Below, piece after piece: positions 23,001-31,873 of a DNA stretch of 35,749 nt (position 1 is the first letter of the stretch; every line of letters begins with the position of its first letter). The DNA comes from UBA5862 sp002408105 (GTDB lineage Bacteria > Pseudomonadota > Gammaproteobacteria > Pseudomonadales > UBA5862). The notes under the pieces were generated by a model. That model worked only from the letters and a program-made list of their open reading frames with translations. It had not been told where the DNA came from and made no database searches. The position numbers were made by a program, and so were the translations under genes. The stretch is from assembly GCA_034189125.1 (NCBI GenBank), contig JAXHVB010000091.1:1-35749 (forward strand), read 5' to 3'.

Positions 23001-24508
23001 TGGTGTCGACGGTGGCCCAGCCACAAGCAGGCAACGCTGATCAGCGGCAGCCAAAGGGGCCAGCGCCCCCACCGGCTCCATGGGGTTTGACCGTCGGTTG
23101 GCTGAATCTTGCCGCGCAGGGTTTGGCGCACAAAGCGTTCGCTGCGCTGGAGTACCTTGCCCCGGTGGTCGATCAAGGCGGTGTAGCCATCGTTGGTGCC
23201 ACGCACCAGGGGGCGGCCGTTTTCGATGGCCCGAAGGCGCGCAATTTCCAGGTGCTGGTGGGGCCCCCAGCTGTCCCCGAACCAGGCATCGTTGCTGACG
23301 GTGAGGAGCAGGTCGACCGGGGTGCGCCGGGCGAGCCCGGCGTAGGCGACTTCGTAACAGATCAGCGGCAACACCTGCAGCCCTGCTGCGCGCAGCGGCG
23401 GTTGATCGGCAGCGCCCCGGTGAAAGCTTGACATGGGTAGGTCAAAGAACCGGATCAAGCCCCGCAGCCAGCGCTCCAGCGGCACGTACTCCCCAAATGG
23501 GACCAGCCGCTGTTTGTCATACCGCCCGGGCGTCGCCCCCAGCGTGATCAGGCTGTTGTGCGCAATGAAGTCGTCGTCTCCAGCCGGCGCCAGAGTTGGA
23601 ATGCCGGTGATTAGGGCGGTGCCGCTCTGAAGGGCGCGGGCTTGTAGTGTCTCCAGGACGTCGGCGATCTGTACGGGAAACAACGGGATCGCCGCTTCGG
23701 GCCAAACAATGAGGTCGGCGACGCCCCACAGGGGTTCCGAGTCGACCTGCAACTGCTCCACTGTGGCATCGGCCACCAAGGGGTCCCACTTGAGAGACTG
23801 GGGCACGCTTGGTTGCACCAGCGCCACCTCCATCTGGGTGTGTGGGCGTGGGGTAACCCACTCGAGTCCATTGCCGATTGCGCCGACGACGACCAGCGCC
23901 GAGGCGGCCGTGAGCCCTACCAGGGCGGCTCGCATCCGGGCCCTCCAGGAGGTGGTGTTCTCAGCGGTCGGCCACAGATCGGTGCCGATGCGCCATACCA
24001 GCGCCGTCAGCAGCACGAGCAGGTACCCAGTGCCCAGGGTCCCGACCAGGGGTAGCCAGCCCGCCATCGGCGTATCGAGGCTGGCGGTTCCGAGGTACAG
24101 CCAGGGAAATCCCGTGAGCAACCAGCCGCGGAGCCATTCAATGCCTAGCCACAGCAACGGAAACAGGGTGAGTTGGGGCGCAGGGAACTGGGCACGGCCG
24201 CGCGCGTAGAGCGCGCCAAGCAGCGCGTATAGCAGCGCCAGGCCAGCAACGAATGCCGCGGTCAAGGCTGCTGAGGTTGCGATGCCAATCCCGCCGTAGC
24301 GCTGCATGCTGACGTAGACCCAAGAGGCACCAACCCCGAACAGCCCCAAGCCGTACCCGTAGCCGGTCAAAGCCCCGCGCTGCGGTTTCTGTTCAAGGGC
24401 AATCAAGAGTGCCAGGGGTGCAACCAGCGCGAGGGGGCGAGCGGCGAGCGGCGCCAGGGCCAGAGGGTGCAATGCTCCCCCTACAAGGGCGAGCCAGAGG
24501 TGCATCAC
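22985..24508 (-). CDS. lnt: Apolipoprotein N-acyltransferase
   Basis: The 507-residue inner-membrane enzyme adds the third acyl chain to the N-terminal cysteine of lipoproteins. The N-terminal half has about six membrane helices with WLRGWLLTGFPWL. The nitrilase-like periplasmic domain holds the catalytic triad Glu271 (WPEAAIP), Lys332 (YDKQRLVPFGEY) and Cys384 (PLICYEV). A last helix is near residues 485-500. It starts at GTG 24508, overlapping the corC stop (GTGA); the next codon is ATG, an alternative start. It is the last gene of miaB-ybeZ-ybeY-corC-lnt. Confidence 0.97.
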   Translation of the reverse strand: MMHLWLALVGGALHPLALAPLAARPLALVAPLALLIALEQKPQRGALTGYGYGLGLFGVGASWVYVSMQRYGGIGIATSAALTAAFVAGLALLYALLGALYARGRAQFPAPQLTLFPLLWLGIEWLRGWLLTGFPWLYLGTASLDTPMAGWLPLVGTLGTGYLLVLLTALVWRIGTDLWPTAENTTSWRARMRAALVGLTAASALVVVGAIGNGLEWVTPRPHTQMEVALVQPSVPQSLKWDPLVADATVEQLQVDSEPLWGVADLIVWPEAAIPLFPVQIADVLETLQARALQSGTALITGIPTLAPAGDDDFIAHNSLITLGATPGRYDKQRLVPFGEYVPLERWLRGLIRFFDLPMSSFHRGAADQPPLRAAGLQVLPLICYEVAYAGLARRTPVDLLLTVSNDAWFGDSWGPHQHLEIARLRAIENGRPLVRGTNDGYTALIDHRGKVLQRSERFVRQTLRGKIQPTDGQTPWSRWGRWPLWLPLISVACLWLGHRRHHHRTA

Positions 24509-25347
24509 TCCGGTGACTCGTCGACAAATACCCGCAACAGGCGAACGCGGCGGTTGTCGGCATTGAGTACCCGAAAGGTCAGTCCCTCGATTTCGATGGA
24601 TTCGTTGCGTTTGGGTACCCGGCCAAATTGCTGCACCACGATTCCGCCGATGGTATCGAATTCGTCGTCACTGAAATCGGTGTGGAATGCCTCGTTGAAT
24701 TCGTCGATCGGCGTCACGGCTTTCACGACGTAGTTGGTCCGATCAAAACGCTTGATGTAGCTGTCATCGTCCACATCGTGCTCGTCTTCAATCTCTCCGA
24801 CGATTTGCTCCAACACGTCTTCAATTGTCACCACGCCAGCCATCGTGCCGTATTCATCGATCACCACCGCCATGTGGCTGCGAGTCGCACGAAATTCCCG
24901 CAGCAATACATTGAGGCGCTTGCTCTCGGGGACAAACGATGCCGGGCGCACGTGGTCCTTGATCTCGAAGGTTTCGATGTCTTCAGCCAACGCCAGTGGT
25001 AGCAGGTCTTTCGCCAGTAGAATTCCCAGTACGTCGCCGTCCGAGTCGATGACCGGAAAGCGCGAGTGGGCCGACTGAATCACGATGGGAAGCAGTTCTC
25101 GCGGCGAGGCATCCGCGCGCACGGTCACGAGTTGGGCCTTCGGGATCATGATGTCACGCACCTGCATGTCGGAAACCTGCAGGGCGCCTTCGATGATACC
25201 GAGCGCTTCGCTGTCGAGCTCCTCACGTGCTTCGGCGCGGCGAAGCATTTCGGTGATCTCTTCGCGGCTTTCCGGAACTGGAGTGAGGCAGCGGCGCAAG
25301 GGCTCCAGCCAGCGTGGCCACCGGCTCCGAAAAGGGGAGTTATTCAT
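24505..25347 (-). CDS. corC: CorC/YbeX family CBS-domain protein
   Basis: The 280-residue cytoplasmic protein has an N-terminal segment (EEITEMLRRAEAREELD), a pair of CBS domains (about 60-185) containing VRDIMIPKAQ and SHMAVVIDEYGTMAGVVTIEDVLEQIVGEI, and a C-terminal CorC_HlyC domain (about 200-278). YbeX/CorC was linked to Co/Mg efflux and more recently to ribosome metabolism, consistent with its fixed place next to ybeY. The ATG overlaps the ybeY stop (ATGA), and its own end overlaps lnt. Confidence 0.95.
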   Translation of the reverse strand: MNNSPFRSRWPRWLEPLRRCLTPVPESREEITEMLRRAEAREELDSEALGIIEGALQVSDMQVRDIMIPKAQLVTVRADASPRELLPIVIQSAHSRFPVIDSDGDVLGILLAKDLLPLALAEDIETFEIKDHVRPASFVPESKRLNVLLREFRATRSHMAVVIDEYGTMAGVVTIEDVLEQIVGEIEDEHDVDDDSYIKRFDRTNYVVKAVTPIDEFNEAFHTDFSDDEFDTIGGIVVQQFGRVPKRNESIEIEGLTFRVLNADNRRVRLLRVFVDESPE

Positions 25348-25808
25348 TGGCAGGGGTTCGGTGAGTAGGGGTCTGGAATGCCCAGATCCGCCAAAATGCG
25401 CCGTTCCACGGACTCCATCTCCTCGGCTTGGGATTCTTCTTCGTGGTCATGTCCCAGCAGGTGCAGGCACCCGTGTACCACCAAGTGGGCAAAGTGGTCA
25501 AAATACGGCTTGTCCTGGTCCAGTGCTTCGCTCGCCACCAAGGGCACGCAGATCACCAAGTCTCCCAACATGCAGAGGGTCACCCCCTCGGGCAGTTCAG
25601 TTGCAAAACTGAGGACATTGGTTGGCCCGCTGCGGCCTCGATACTGCTGGTTCAGGGCCGCACTTTCATCGCGGTCAACCAGTCGGACACAGACTTCCGC
25701 TGCGGTCCTGAAAGGCAGCAATGCCGCCTCGACCCAGCGCTGGATCTGCTGGCGCTTTGGCGCCAGTGTGGCTGTCGTTGCCACTTGAACGTCAAGCTGT
25801 ACGCTCAT
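25344..25808 (-). CDS. ybeY: Endoribonuclease YbeY, rRNA maturation factor
   Basis: The 154-residue zinc endoribonuclease takes part in 16S rRNA 3' end maturation and late 70S quality control. The zinc motif HGCLHLLGHDHE supplies His112, His116 and His122. The conserved GPTNVLSFA and GDLVIC segments are present. ATGA overlaps with ybeZ upstream and corC downstream indicate translational coupling. Confidence 0.97.
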   Translation of the reverse strand: MSVQLDVQVATTATLAPKRQQIQRWVEAALLPFRTAAEVCVRLVDRDESAALNQQYRGRSGPTNVLSFATELPEGVTLCMLGDLVICVPLVASEALDQDKPYFDHFAHLVVHGCLHLLGHDHEEESQAEEMESVERRILADLGIPDPYSPNPCQ

Positions 25809-26806
25809 TCAACTGCGGCTGTGTCGCTGGGACGCTCCGCATCGTTGTAGGCTTCGACTATTTTTTGTACCAGTGGATGCCGCACCACATCTTTGCTCGT
25901 GAACCGGGTCACCGCGATGCCGGGAATGTTCGCCAACACCCGGGTCGCTTCAATGAGACCGGACTGGTGCCTCTGCGGCAAGTCGACCTGGGTGACATCG
26001 CCGGTCACTACCGCAGTGGAGCCAAACCCGATGCGGGTGAGGAACATCTTCATTTGTTCCCGAGTCGTGTTCTGACCCTCATCGAGAATGATAAAGGCGT
26101 TGTTGAGGGTTCGCCCGCGCATGTACGCCAGCGGTGCCACCTCAATCACATTGCGCTCGATCAACTTCAGAACCCGCTCAAAACCGATCATTTCGTAAAG
26201 CGCGTCGTACAGAGGCCGCAAATACGGATCGATTTTTTGCGCCAGATCGCCAGGCAGAAAGCCGAGCTTTTCCCCGGCCTCGACCGCGGGTCTGACGAGC
26301 AGGATGCGCTCCACGCGCTCCTGCTCCAAGGCTTGAACGGCACAGGCAACCGCCAGATAGGTCTTGCCCGTGCCGGCAGGCCCGATGCCGAAGTTCAAGT
26401 CGTGGGTTTGAATGGCACGCACATAGGACTGTTGGTGTGCGCCGCGCGGCTTGATGGTGAACCTGCGGGTGTGAATCAAGGCCGGAGGAGCAGGGTCGGG
26501 CACTGCAGAGACGGGCTTGTGAAAGGCTTCCAAGCTGGATTCCTGTAAGTAGAGGTGGATGAGGTCGGGCGTGACTTCGGCGCCGGCGTGGGTGTCTGCG
26601 TAGAGCTGTTGCAGCAAGTGGCCGGCGGTGGCCACGGGGCGCCGGGCACCAAGCAACTGGAAATCATTGCCTCGGGCACGAATTTCGACACCCAGCCTGC
26701 GCTCGATCTGACGCAGGTTCTCGTCCCACTGGCCACAGAGGCTGGCGAGGCGGTGAACGTCGTTGGGTTCCAGCTGCAGGTGCTGGATTTCGGGGCTGCT
26801 ACTCAA
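25805..26806 (-). CDS. ybeZ: PhoH-like ATPase YbeZ
   Basis: The 333-residue protein has an N-terminal KH-like region and a PhoH ATPase domain with Walker A GPAGTGKT (142-149), LLVRPAVEAGEKLGFLPGDL, Walker B FIILDEGQNTT and VTGDVTQVDLP. YbeZ works with YbeY in RNA metabolism. The best start is TTG at 26806, which gives an N-terminus matching the E. coli protein (LEPND--RL-SLCG). No strong Shine-Dalgarno is visible. The 125 bases between miaB and this gene contain no other gene or clear terminator. Confidence 0.95.
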   Translation of the reverse strand: MSSSPEIQHLQLEPNDVHRLASLCGQWDENLRQIERRLGVEIRARGNDFQLLGARRPVATAGHLLQQLYADTHAGAEVTPDLIHLYLQESSLEAFHKPVSAVPDPAPPALIHTRRFTIKPRGAHQQSYVRAIQTHDLNFGIGPAGTGKTYLAVACAVQALEQERVERILLVRPAVEAGEKLGFLPGDLAQKIDPYLRPLYDALYEMIGFERVLKLIERNVIEVAPLAYMRGRTLNNAFIILDEGQNTTREQMKMFLTRIGFGSTAVVTGDVTQVDLPQRHQSGLIEATRVLANIPGIAVTRFTSKDVVRHPLVQKIVEAYNDAERPSDTAAVE

Positions 26807-26931
26807 ACTGGTTGCTGGACTGTTCGGCGTTGGCTACCCAGGTGGGTTCAGCTTATCCACTTCGTACCTGCAGGGGAACCCCTGCCTTGGCGGTTTGGCT
26901 CCTGGTGGTCGGTGCGCTCCTGGTGCCTGTG

Positions 26932-28266
26932 TCAGGGCCTTGCGATTTCCAGCTGCTTTCCAGCCAGGGAATTGGGGTGGGCGGCGGTGATTTCAACGGG
27001 AACCAGGGTTCCGACCAGGGCCTCAGAACCGGGAAAGTTGACCACCCGGTTGTTTTCGGTGCGGCCCGATATCAGGCCCTCGCCACGCTTGGCTGGGCCC
27101 TGCACCAACACCGTTTGGACCGTGCCCACCATGGCCGAACTGATGGCGAGCGCTTGCTCCCTGATCCGTGACTGTAGCCGCGCCAGTCGCGCCTGGTGAA
27201 CGGATTTGGGTGTCGAGTCGGTCAGTTGCGCGGCTGGGGTCCCAGGCCTTGCGCTGTAGATGAAACTGAAAGAGTGATCAAAGCCTACTGCATCGATCAA
27301 GTCCATGGTATGTTCAAAATCGGCATCGGTTTCGCCCGGAAAGCCCACAATGAAGTCGGATGAGATGCTGATCCCTGGACGCGCCGCCTTCAATGCCCGG
27401 ATCGTTTCGAGGTATTCGGCGACGGTATGGTTGCGCTTCATCGCACTGAGAATGCGGTCCGAGCCGCTTTGAACCGGCAGGTGCAAGTGGCCGACCAGTT
27501 TGGCCTCCGAAGCGAAAGCGTCGATGAGGCCAGGCGTCATCTCCAGCGGGTGCGAGGTGGTGAAGCGAAGCCGTTCGATTCCGTCAATCGCCGCCAGGTA
27601 ATGGATCAGCTCGGCAAAGTCCACGGCCTCGCCGCCCTCCGTGAGCCCACGGTACCCGTTGACGTTCTGGCCGAGCAGGGTGACTTCGCGCACGCCCTTT
27701 TCTGCCAGCAGCGCACACTCGGCGAGCACATCGTCAAAGGGTCGGCTCACCTCTTCACCCCTGGTGTAGGGGACCACACAAAAGCTGCAGTATTTGCTGC
27801 AGCCTTCCATGACAGTGACGAAGGCCAGGGGGCCGTCGACCCTTGGGTCGGGGAGTGCGTCGAACTTCTCGATTTCAGGGAAACTGATGTCCACCACAGG
27901 CAGCCGCGACCGGGTCCGTTCGGCCAACATGGCCGGAACCCGGTGCAGGGTTTGTGGACCAAAAATCAAGTCAACCTGAGGGGCACGGCTTCGGAGGGCC
28001 TCGCCCTCCTGGCTTGCCACGCAGCCGCCGACGCCAATTTGGATATCCGGGCGCCGCTGCTTCAGGCGCTTCCAGCGCCCCAGCTGATCGAACACCTTTT
28101 CTTGGGCCTTGTCGCGAATCGAGCATGTATTGAGCAGCAACAGATCGGCGTCTTCCGGCGTCGCGGACCGCTCGTAGTCGCCATCGGCGAGCAGATCGAA
28201 GAGGCGCTCCGAGTCGTACTCGTTCATCTGGCATCCGTGTGTCTGGATAAACACTTTCTTCGTCAT
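26932..28266 (-). CDS. miaB: tRNA-2-methylthio-N6-dimethylallyladenosine synthase
   Basis: The 444-residue radical-SAM enzyme methylthiolates i6A37 in tRNAs reading UNN codons. The N-terminal cluster uses Cys12, Cys48 and Cys82 (THGCQMNEYDS, LNTCSIR, GGCVAS). The radical SAM motif is Cys156-x3-Cys160-x2-Cys163. The TRAM domain is at the C-terminus (from about residue 380, with GRTENNRVVNF). The open frame extends 29 codons upstream, but the ATG at 28266 gives the family start. It heads the group miaB-ybeZ-ybeY-corC-lnt. Confidence 0.98.
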   Translation of the reverse strand: MTKKVFIQTHGCQMNEYDSERLFDLLADGDYERSATPEDADLLLLNTCSIRDKAQEKVFDQLGRWKRLKQRRPDIQIGVGGCVASQEGEALRSRAPQVDLIFGPQTLHRVPAMLAERTRSRLPVVDISFPEIEKFDALPDPRVDGPLAFVTVMEGCSKYCSFCVVPYTRGEEVSRPFDDVLAECALLAEKGVREVTLLGQNVNGYRGLTEGGEAVDFAELIHYLAAIDGIERLRFTTSHPLEMTPGLIDAFASEAKLVGHLHLPVQSGSDRILSAMKRNHTVAEYLETIRALKAARPGISISSDFIVGFPGETDADFEHTMDLIDAVGFDHSFSFIYSARPGTPAAQLTDSTPKSVHQARLARLQSRIREQALAISSAMVGTVQTVLVQGPAKRGEGLISGRTENNRVVNFPGSEALVGTLVPVEITAAHPNSLAGKQLEIARP

Positions 28267-28349
28267 GGCGGTGTGTAGGTCATCGCATTCGGGTGCGCAA
28301 TTGTAGGTCGGGACGGCAAACAGGAACAGCGTCTGCCCGGCCCAAACGC

Positions 28350-28381
28350 ACACCGCCGGCCCTGGCTGGGGCCGGCGGTGT
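28350..28381 (-). terminator. Perfect 13-bp hairpin after the alcohol dehydrogenase gene
   Basis: Bases 28350-28362 (ACACCGCCGGCCC) pair perfectly with 28369-28381 around a six-base loop. The hairpin lies 21 bases after the adh stop and upstream of miaB on the same strand. Only three Ts follow on the minus strand, so it is a GC-rich, nearly U-less terminator candidate. Confidence 0.6.
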
Positions 28382-28402
28382 AGGCACTGCGTTGCGGGCT
28401 GG

Positions 28403-29488
28403 TCAGGCTTTCATCGAAAGCAGGGTGCGGGCGACTTCACCGGCTTCCATGGCGCGCAGTGCTTCGTTCACTTCGCTCAGGGGGCGCACTTGTGAGATGA
28501 GCGGATCCAGCGCCAACTTGCCTTCCATGTAGAGGTCGACGAGGCGTGGGATATCGACGTGCACCTGGCCAGATCCATAGATGGAGCCGATGAGCTTTTT
28601 CTCTTGCAGGAAGTCGCCGAGGGGGATCTCTGCAGTCTTGCCAAAGCCCACGCCCACCACCACTGCGGTGCCGCCTGGGCGGATCATGGCGAAAGCCTGC
28701 TGCACGGTTGCACCCAGGCCAATGGCCTCGAAGGCGTAGTCGAGGGTAGGCGCAATGGCTTTGACCTGTTCGACCGGGTCGCCATCTTTGCCGTTGACGC
28801 AATGGGTGGCACCGAACTCGCGTGCCATCTCCAGCTTGTTCGGCAACAGGTCCACGGCAATGATGCGGTTGGCGCCTGCCAAGCGGGCACCCTGGATGAT
28901 GTTTAGGCCAACACCGCCACAGCCGATCACGGCCACGTCGCTGCCGGCTTCGACCTTGGCGGTGTGAATCGCGGCGCCCACACCGGTCATGACACCGCAG
29001 CCGATGAGGCTCACCTTGTCCAGCGGGGCGTCGTTGCGAATTTTGATGATGCTGCTTTCCGGCAGCAGTACCTGATGGGCCCAGCCACCGACACCGACCC
29101 CTTGCATGACCGGCATGCCGTTCGCGGTGATGCGGGGGCGCTCGCCATCGACCTGGCGGGCGGGGATGTCACGGTTACAACAGAGCTGGCGCATGCCCTT
29201 GACGCAGTAGAAACAGTGTCCGCAGGCGCCATAGAACGCGATGATGACATGGTCGCCGGGCTGGACTTTGGACACGGCGCCGCCCACCTCCTTGACCACG
29301 CCGGCTGCTTCATGGCCGAGGATAATGGGCACAGGCGCTTGGGGCAGCATGTGCATCACATGCAGGTCGCTGTGACACACCCCACAGGCTTCCAGGTCCA
29401 CCAGCACTTCATTGGGCTCGACGCTGCCGAGCTCAACGTCCTCGACTTGGATGGGTTTATCAGCTGCGCGATAGAGTGCGGCTTTCAT
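28403..29488 (-). CDS. Zinc-dependent alcohol dehydrogenase (MDR family)
   Basis: The 361-residue medium-chain dehydrogenase has the catalytic zinc ligands Cys35 (CGVCHSD), His59-Glu60 (GHE) and Cys164, and the structural zinc set Cys89, Cys92, Cys95, Cys103. The NAD-binding motif GCGGVG is at 189-194, and Asp215 after the next strand (IIAVDLL) favours NAD. It resembles the class III-like alcohol dehydrogenases of actinobacteria and environmental proteobacteria; substrates cannot be told. AAGGAGA precedes the ATG. It is probably monocistronic and ends at a strong hairpin. The 255 bases upstream, shared with DUF1820, contain no clear promoter. Confidence 0.93.
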   Translation of the reverse strand: MKAALYRAADKPIQVEDVELGSVEPNEVLVDLEACGVCHSDLHVMHMLPQAPVPIILGHEAAGVVKEVGGAVSKVQPGDHVIIAFYGACGHCFYCVKGMRQLCCNRDIPARQVDGERPRITANGMPVMQGVGVGGWAHQVLLPESSIIKIRNDAPLDKVSLIGCGVMTGVGAAIHTAKVEAGSDVAVIGCGGVGLNIIQGARLAGANRIIAVDLLPNKLEMAREFGATHCVNGKDGDPVEQVKAIAPTLDYAFEAIGLGATVQQAFAMIRPGGTAVVVGVGFGKTAEIPLGDFLQEKKLIGSIYGSGQVHVDIPRLVDLYMEGKLALDPLISQVRPLSEVNEALRAMEAGEVARTLLSMKA

Positions 29489-29743
29489 GGGGCGTCTCCT
29501 TGATGGGGTTTGGCTTGGCTGCGCGGCGCGCACCAGCATCTATTCTTGTAGGACAAACTGACACATGATACCCATGGGGTCTGAGACCGACAAGACGCGA
29601 CCGGCCGTCCACTGCCCCCTTCCAGGGCTTGATTCCTGGGCGCCTGGGACCCATTGTGAACGCTTTTGCTGCGCCAGAGCCGCAAACACCCCTTGCGGCT
29701 CTATGGTGCGTGCCCCTCGATGACTCCCCAGAGCAGGACCCAT

Positions 29744-30082
29744 ATGGCCGACCCCTTGATGTACAAAGTGATCTTCCTCAACCAGGGCATGGTCTACGAA
29801 ATCTACTGTCGGCAACTGTACCAAAGCGATTTGTATGGGTTTATCGAGGTCGAAGAATTGGTCTTTGGTGAGCGGAGCCAGTTGTTGGTCGACCCGGGAG
29901 AGGAGCGCCTGAAACGGGAGTTCGAAGCGGTCAAGCGCAGCTACATTCCGATGCACGCCGTCATCCGCGTCGACGAAGTTGAGCGCGAGGGGGTTCCTAA
30001 GGTTACTGAAGCCAAATCGGGCGGCGGCACCGTCACGCCCTTCCCCTCCGGACAATTCCGCCCTGCCCCGCAGCGGGACTGA
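29744..30082 (+). CDS. DUF1820 family protein
   Basis: The 112-residue protein matches DUF1820 of gammaproteobacteria: YKVIFLNQGMVYEIYCRQLYQSDLYGFIEVEE, FGERSQLLVDPGEERLK-EFE-VKRSYIPMHAVIRVDEVEREG and a proline-rich tail. The domain looks like a compact alpha/beta fold; no function is known. AGGA lies six bases before the ATG at 29744; the frame is open further upstream but without family similarity. It converges on the aminotransferase gene, whose stop is 16 bases away. Confidence 0.92.
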   Translation: MADPLMYKVIFLNQGMVYEIYCRQLYQSDLYGFIEVEELVFGERSQLLVDPGEERLKREFEAVKRSYIPMHAVIRVDEVEREGVPKVTEAKSGGGTVTPFPSGQFRPAPQRD

Positions 30083-30098
30083 GCACAGAGCGGGGAAA

Positions 30099-31376
30099 TC
30101 ACGCTCCGGTCGATCGGGCTCGGAGGGTTGCCAATTCGATTGCAGTGACCAGCACCTCCATGCTTTGTTGCAGTTCGTCCAAGCTGGGAAACGTTGGTGC
30201 AATGCGGATGTTGCGGTTTTCAGGGTCTTGGCCGAGAGGAAAAGTGGCGCCAGCGGGGGTCAGCTTTACGCCGGCCTGCGTGCAGAGTTCGACCACTTGG
30301 CGGGCGAGCCCCGGTTGTGTGTCCAGCGACACGAAGTAGCCGCCTTTGGGCTGACTCCATTCGGCAATGTTCAGCGCCTGCAGCCGCTGCTCCAGCGTTT
30401 CGAGAACACAGCGAAACTTGGGGGCCAAAATCGCTGCGTGGCGCCTCATATGTGTTTCAAGTGTTGCGGTGTCGGGCAGGAAGCGTGCGTGGGCCAGTTG
30501 GTTGACCTTGTTGGCTCCGATGGTGTGCGCGCCCAGATGCTTGGCGAATCTCGCCAGGGTTTCCGGGGCGCTCGCTAGAAAGGAAATTCCCGCGCCGGCG
30601 TAGGTGACCTTGGAAGTGGATGCCGTCAGCAGCACGGCATCGGCGGTGCCTGCTTTGCGTGCCAGGCCCATCAGGTCGGCGAGCTGGATTCGCTCCGGCC
30701 CGAGGTCGTGCACGGCGTAGGCGTTGTCCCACATCACAACGAAGCCCGAACCTGCGGCGCGCGGCAACGCGGCGATGCGGGCAACGGTTTCGTCGCTGTA
30801 GGTTTCGCCGGTTGGATTGGAGTATTTCGGCACGCACCAGATGCCCTTGATTGTTGGGTCGCGTCGCACCAATGCTTCCACTTCGTCCATGTCCGGCCCA
30901 GCGCCTGTCAGGGGTACGGGGATCATCTCGATACCGAAGGTGTCGCAGATGGCGAAGTGGCGATCGTACCCAGGGACCGGGCACAGGAACCGCACCTTGC
31001 CTTCGTGGCTCCAAGGCGCGGCGCCGGGCCGCAAGCCAAAGGCATGCGCGAACAGGATGCAGCAGTACATCAGGCTTAGGCTGCTGTTTCCGCCGACCAG
31101 GACGTCCGTGGGTTCCACCCCCAACAGGGTGGCGCCCAGCCGCTTGGCCTCGGGCAGGCCGTCGAGGTGGCCATAATTGCGCACGTCGATGCCGTCTTGG
31201 CTGCGCAGTGGTTTTGACAGCATGGCCAGAAGCCCATCGGAGAGGTCCAGCTGGGCTGTACAGGGCTTCCCTCGGGTCAGGTCCAGCTGCAACTCGGCGG
31301 CGCAAAGCGCTGCAAAGCGCGACTCAAGGTGTTGAAGGCGGGCGGCGTCTGAGGCGCCGTTGGGTGGGTTGGCCAC
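30099..31376 (-). CDS. Class I (PLP) aminotransferase, aspartate aminotransferase AspT type
   Basis: The 425-residue PLP enzyme belongs to the Asp_aminotransf group (PF12897, subgroup found in Corynebacterium AspT). It shows LDLTRGKPC, YGHLDGLPEAK, VGGNSSL, the PKYSNPTGETYS segment with Asn188, MWDNAYAVHD with Asp217 and Tyr220, and the Schiff-base Lys256 in TASTSKVTYAGAG. The reaction is most likely aspartate/2-oxoglutarate transamination. An upstream GTG at 31433 also opens the frame. The GTG at 31376 is chosen because AGGAG lies six bases before it and the -10 box at 31442-31447 would place the transcript start near 31433. Confidence 0.92.
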   Translation of the reverse strand: MANPPNGASDAARLQHLESRFAALCAAELQLDLTRGKPCTAQLDLSDGLLAMLSKPLRSQDGIDVRNYGHLDGLPEAKRLGATLLGVEPTDVLVGGNSSLSLMYCCILFAHAFGLRPGAAPWSHEGKVRFLCPVPGYDRHFAICDTFGIEMIPVPLTGAGPDMDEVEALVRRDPTIKGIWCVPKYSNPTGETYSDETVARIAALPRAAGSGFVVMWDNAYAVHDLGPERIQLADLMGLARKAGTADAVLLTASTSKVTYAGAGISFLASAPETLARFAKHLGAHTIGANKVNQLAHARFLPDTATLETHMRRHAAILAPKFRCVLETLEQRLQALNIAEWSQPKGGYFVSLDTQPGLARQVVELCTQAGVKLTPAGATFPLGQDPENRNIRIAPTFPSLDELQQSMEVLVTAIELATLRARSTGA

Positions 31377-31441
31377 GAGGTGCTCCTGGTCGGTGGGCCC
31401 GGTGCCCCCCGGACGGGAGGGCAAGACTGGCACAAAGCCTG

Positions 31442-31447
31442 ATTATA
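31442..31447 (-). promoter_or_regulatory. Candidate -10 box (TATAAT) for the aminotransferase gene
   Basis: TATAAT reads on the minus strand. The predicted transcript start at about 31435 excludes the far upstream GTG at 31433 as a practical start and supports GTG 31376. No clear -35 is present. Confidence 0.4.
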
Positions 31448-31635
31448 AAGGACTCGATCATGCGATTGGCGAGCGCAAATTCTCCGCGGCGATGGTTCGG
31501 ATTCGGGTGCGGGTTATAGGCTTTTGGCCTAAGGGCTACTTTCCCGGCTGGATTGGTCCTATGCTGTCGATCCGAGTCTTGCGGTCTCGGTTGAAGTGTC
31601 TTTTCCACTGTGTCGAGCGCGTTCGCCATTGAGCG

Positions 31636-31644
31636 AGGAGGTGA
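31636..31644 (+). promoter_or_regulatory. Full-length Shine-Dalgarno of the DUF6316 gene
   Basis: AGGAGGTGA is a nine-base perfect complement to the 16S rRNA 3' end, with the AGGAGG core six bases before the ATG. It is the strongest ribosome site in the window and suggests high expression of this small protein. Confidence 0.8.
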
Positions 31645-31647
31645 CCC

Positions 31648-31863
31648 ATGCAAGCTGCCCGTGGCGGTGAGCCGCATTGCGCCTATCGGCGCCAAGAACG
31701 TGTGTTTTACCAAGATCGTCAGTGGTACTTTCGGGTGCGTGGCGGCCATGTGATTGGCCCGTATGGCACCAAACGGGCGGCCGTCTGGGCCGCTGCGCAG
31801 TACGTTGAGCAGCACTTGGAGCATTGGCCTGGCGCCGCCGAGGCGCCGTCCGTCGTGGCCTAA
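31648..31863 (+). CDS. Small DUF6316-type protein
   Basis: The 71-residue protein is basic and aromatic-rich in its core (YRRQERVFYQDRQWYFRVRGGHVIGPYGTKRAA), like DUF6316 proteins of gammaproteobacteria, which are short with an RFF---G-WYF-TREG--GPF-T-- pattern. No function is known. The coding potential is supported by a perfect Shine-Dalgarno and a strong intrinsic terminator right after the stop, so it is an independent unit. The 214 bases upstream, shared with the aminotransferase gene, contain small inverted repeats (for example 5-bp arms TAGGC/GCCTA) but no other gene. Confidence 0.8.
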   Translation: MQAARGGEPHCAYRRQERVFYQDRQWYFRVRGGHVIGPYGTKRAAVWAAAQYVEQHLEHWPGAAEAPSVVA

Positions 31864-31873
31864 GAGTCCCGGT

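Noticed and set aside
29489..29743. Possible small gene or RNA between the alcohol dehydrogenase and DUF1820 genes
   Set aside because: The reading frames there are short, lack a good ribosome site or are continuations of neighbouring frames; no tRNA-like or stable RNA fold was recognised.
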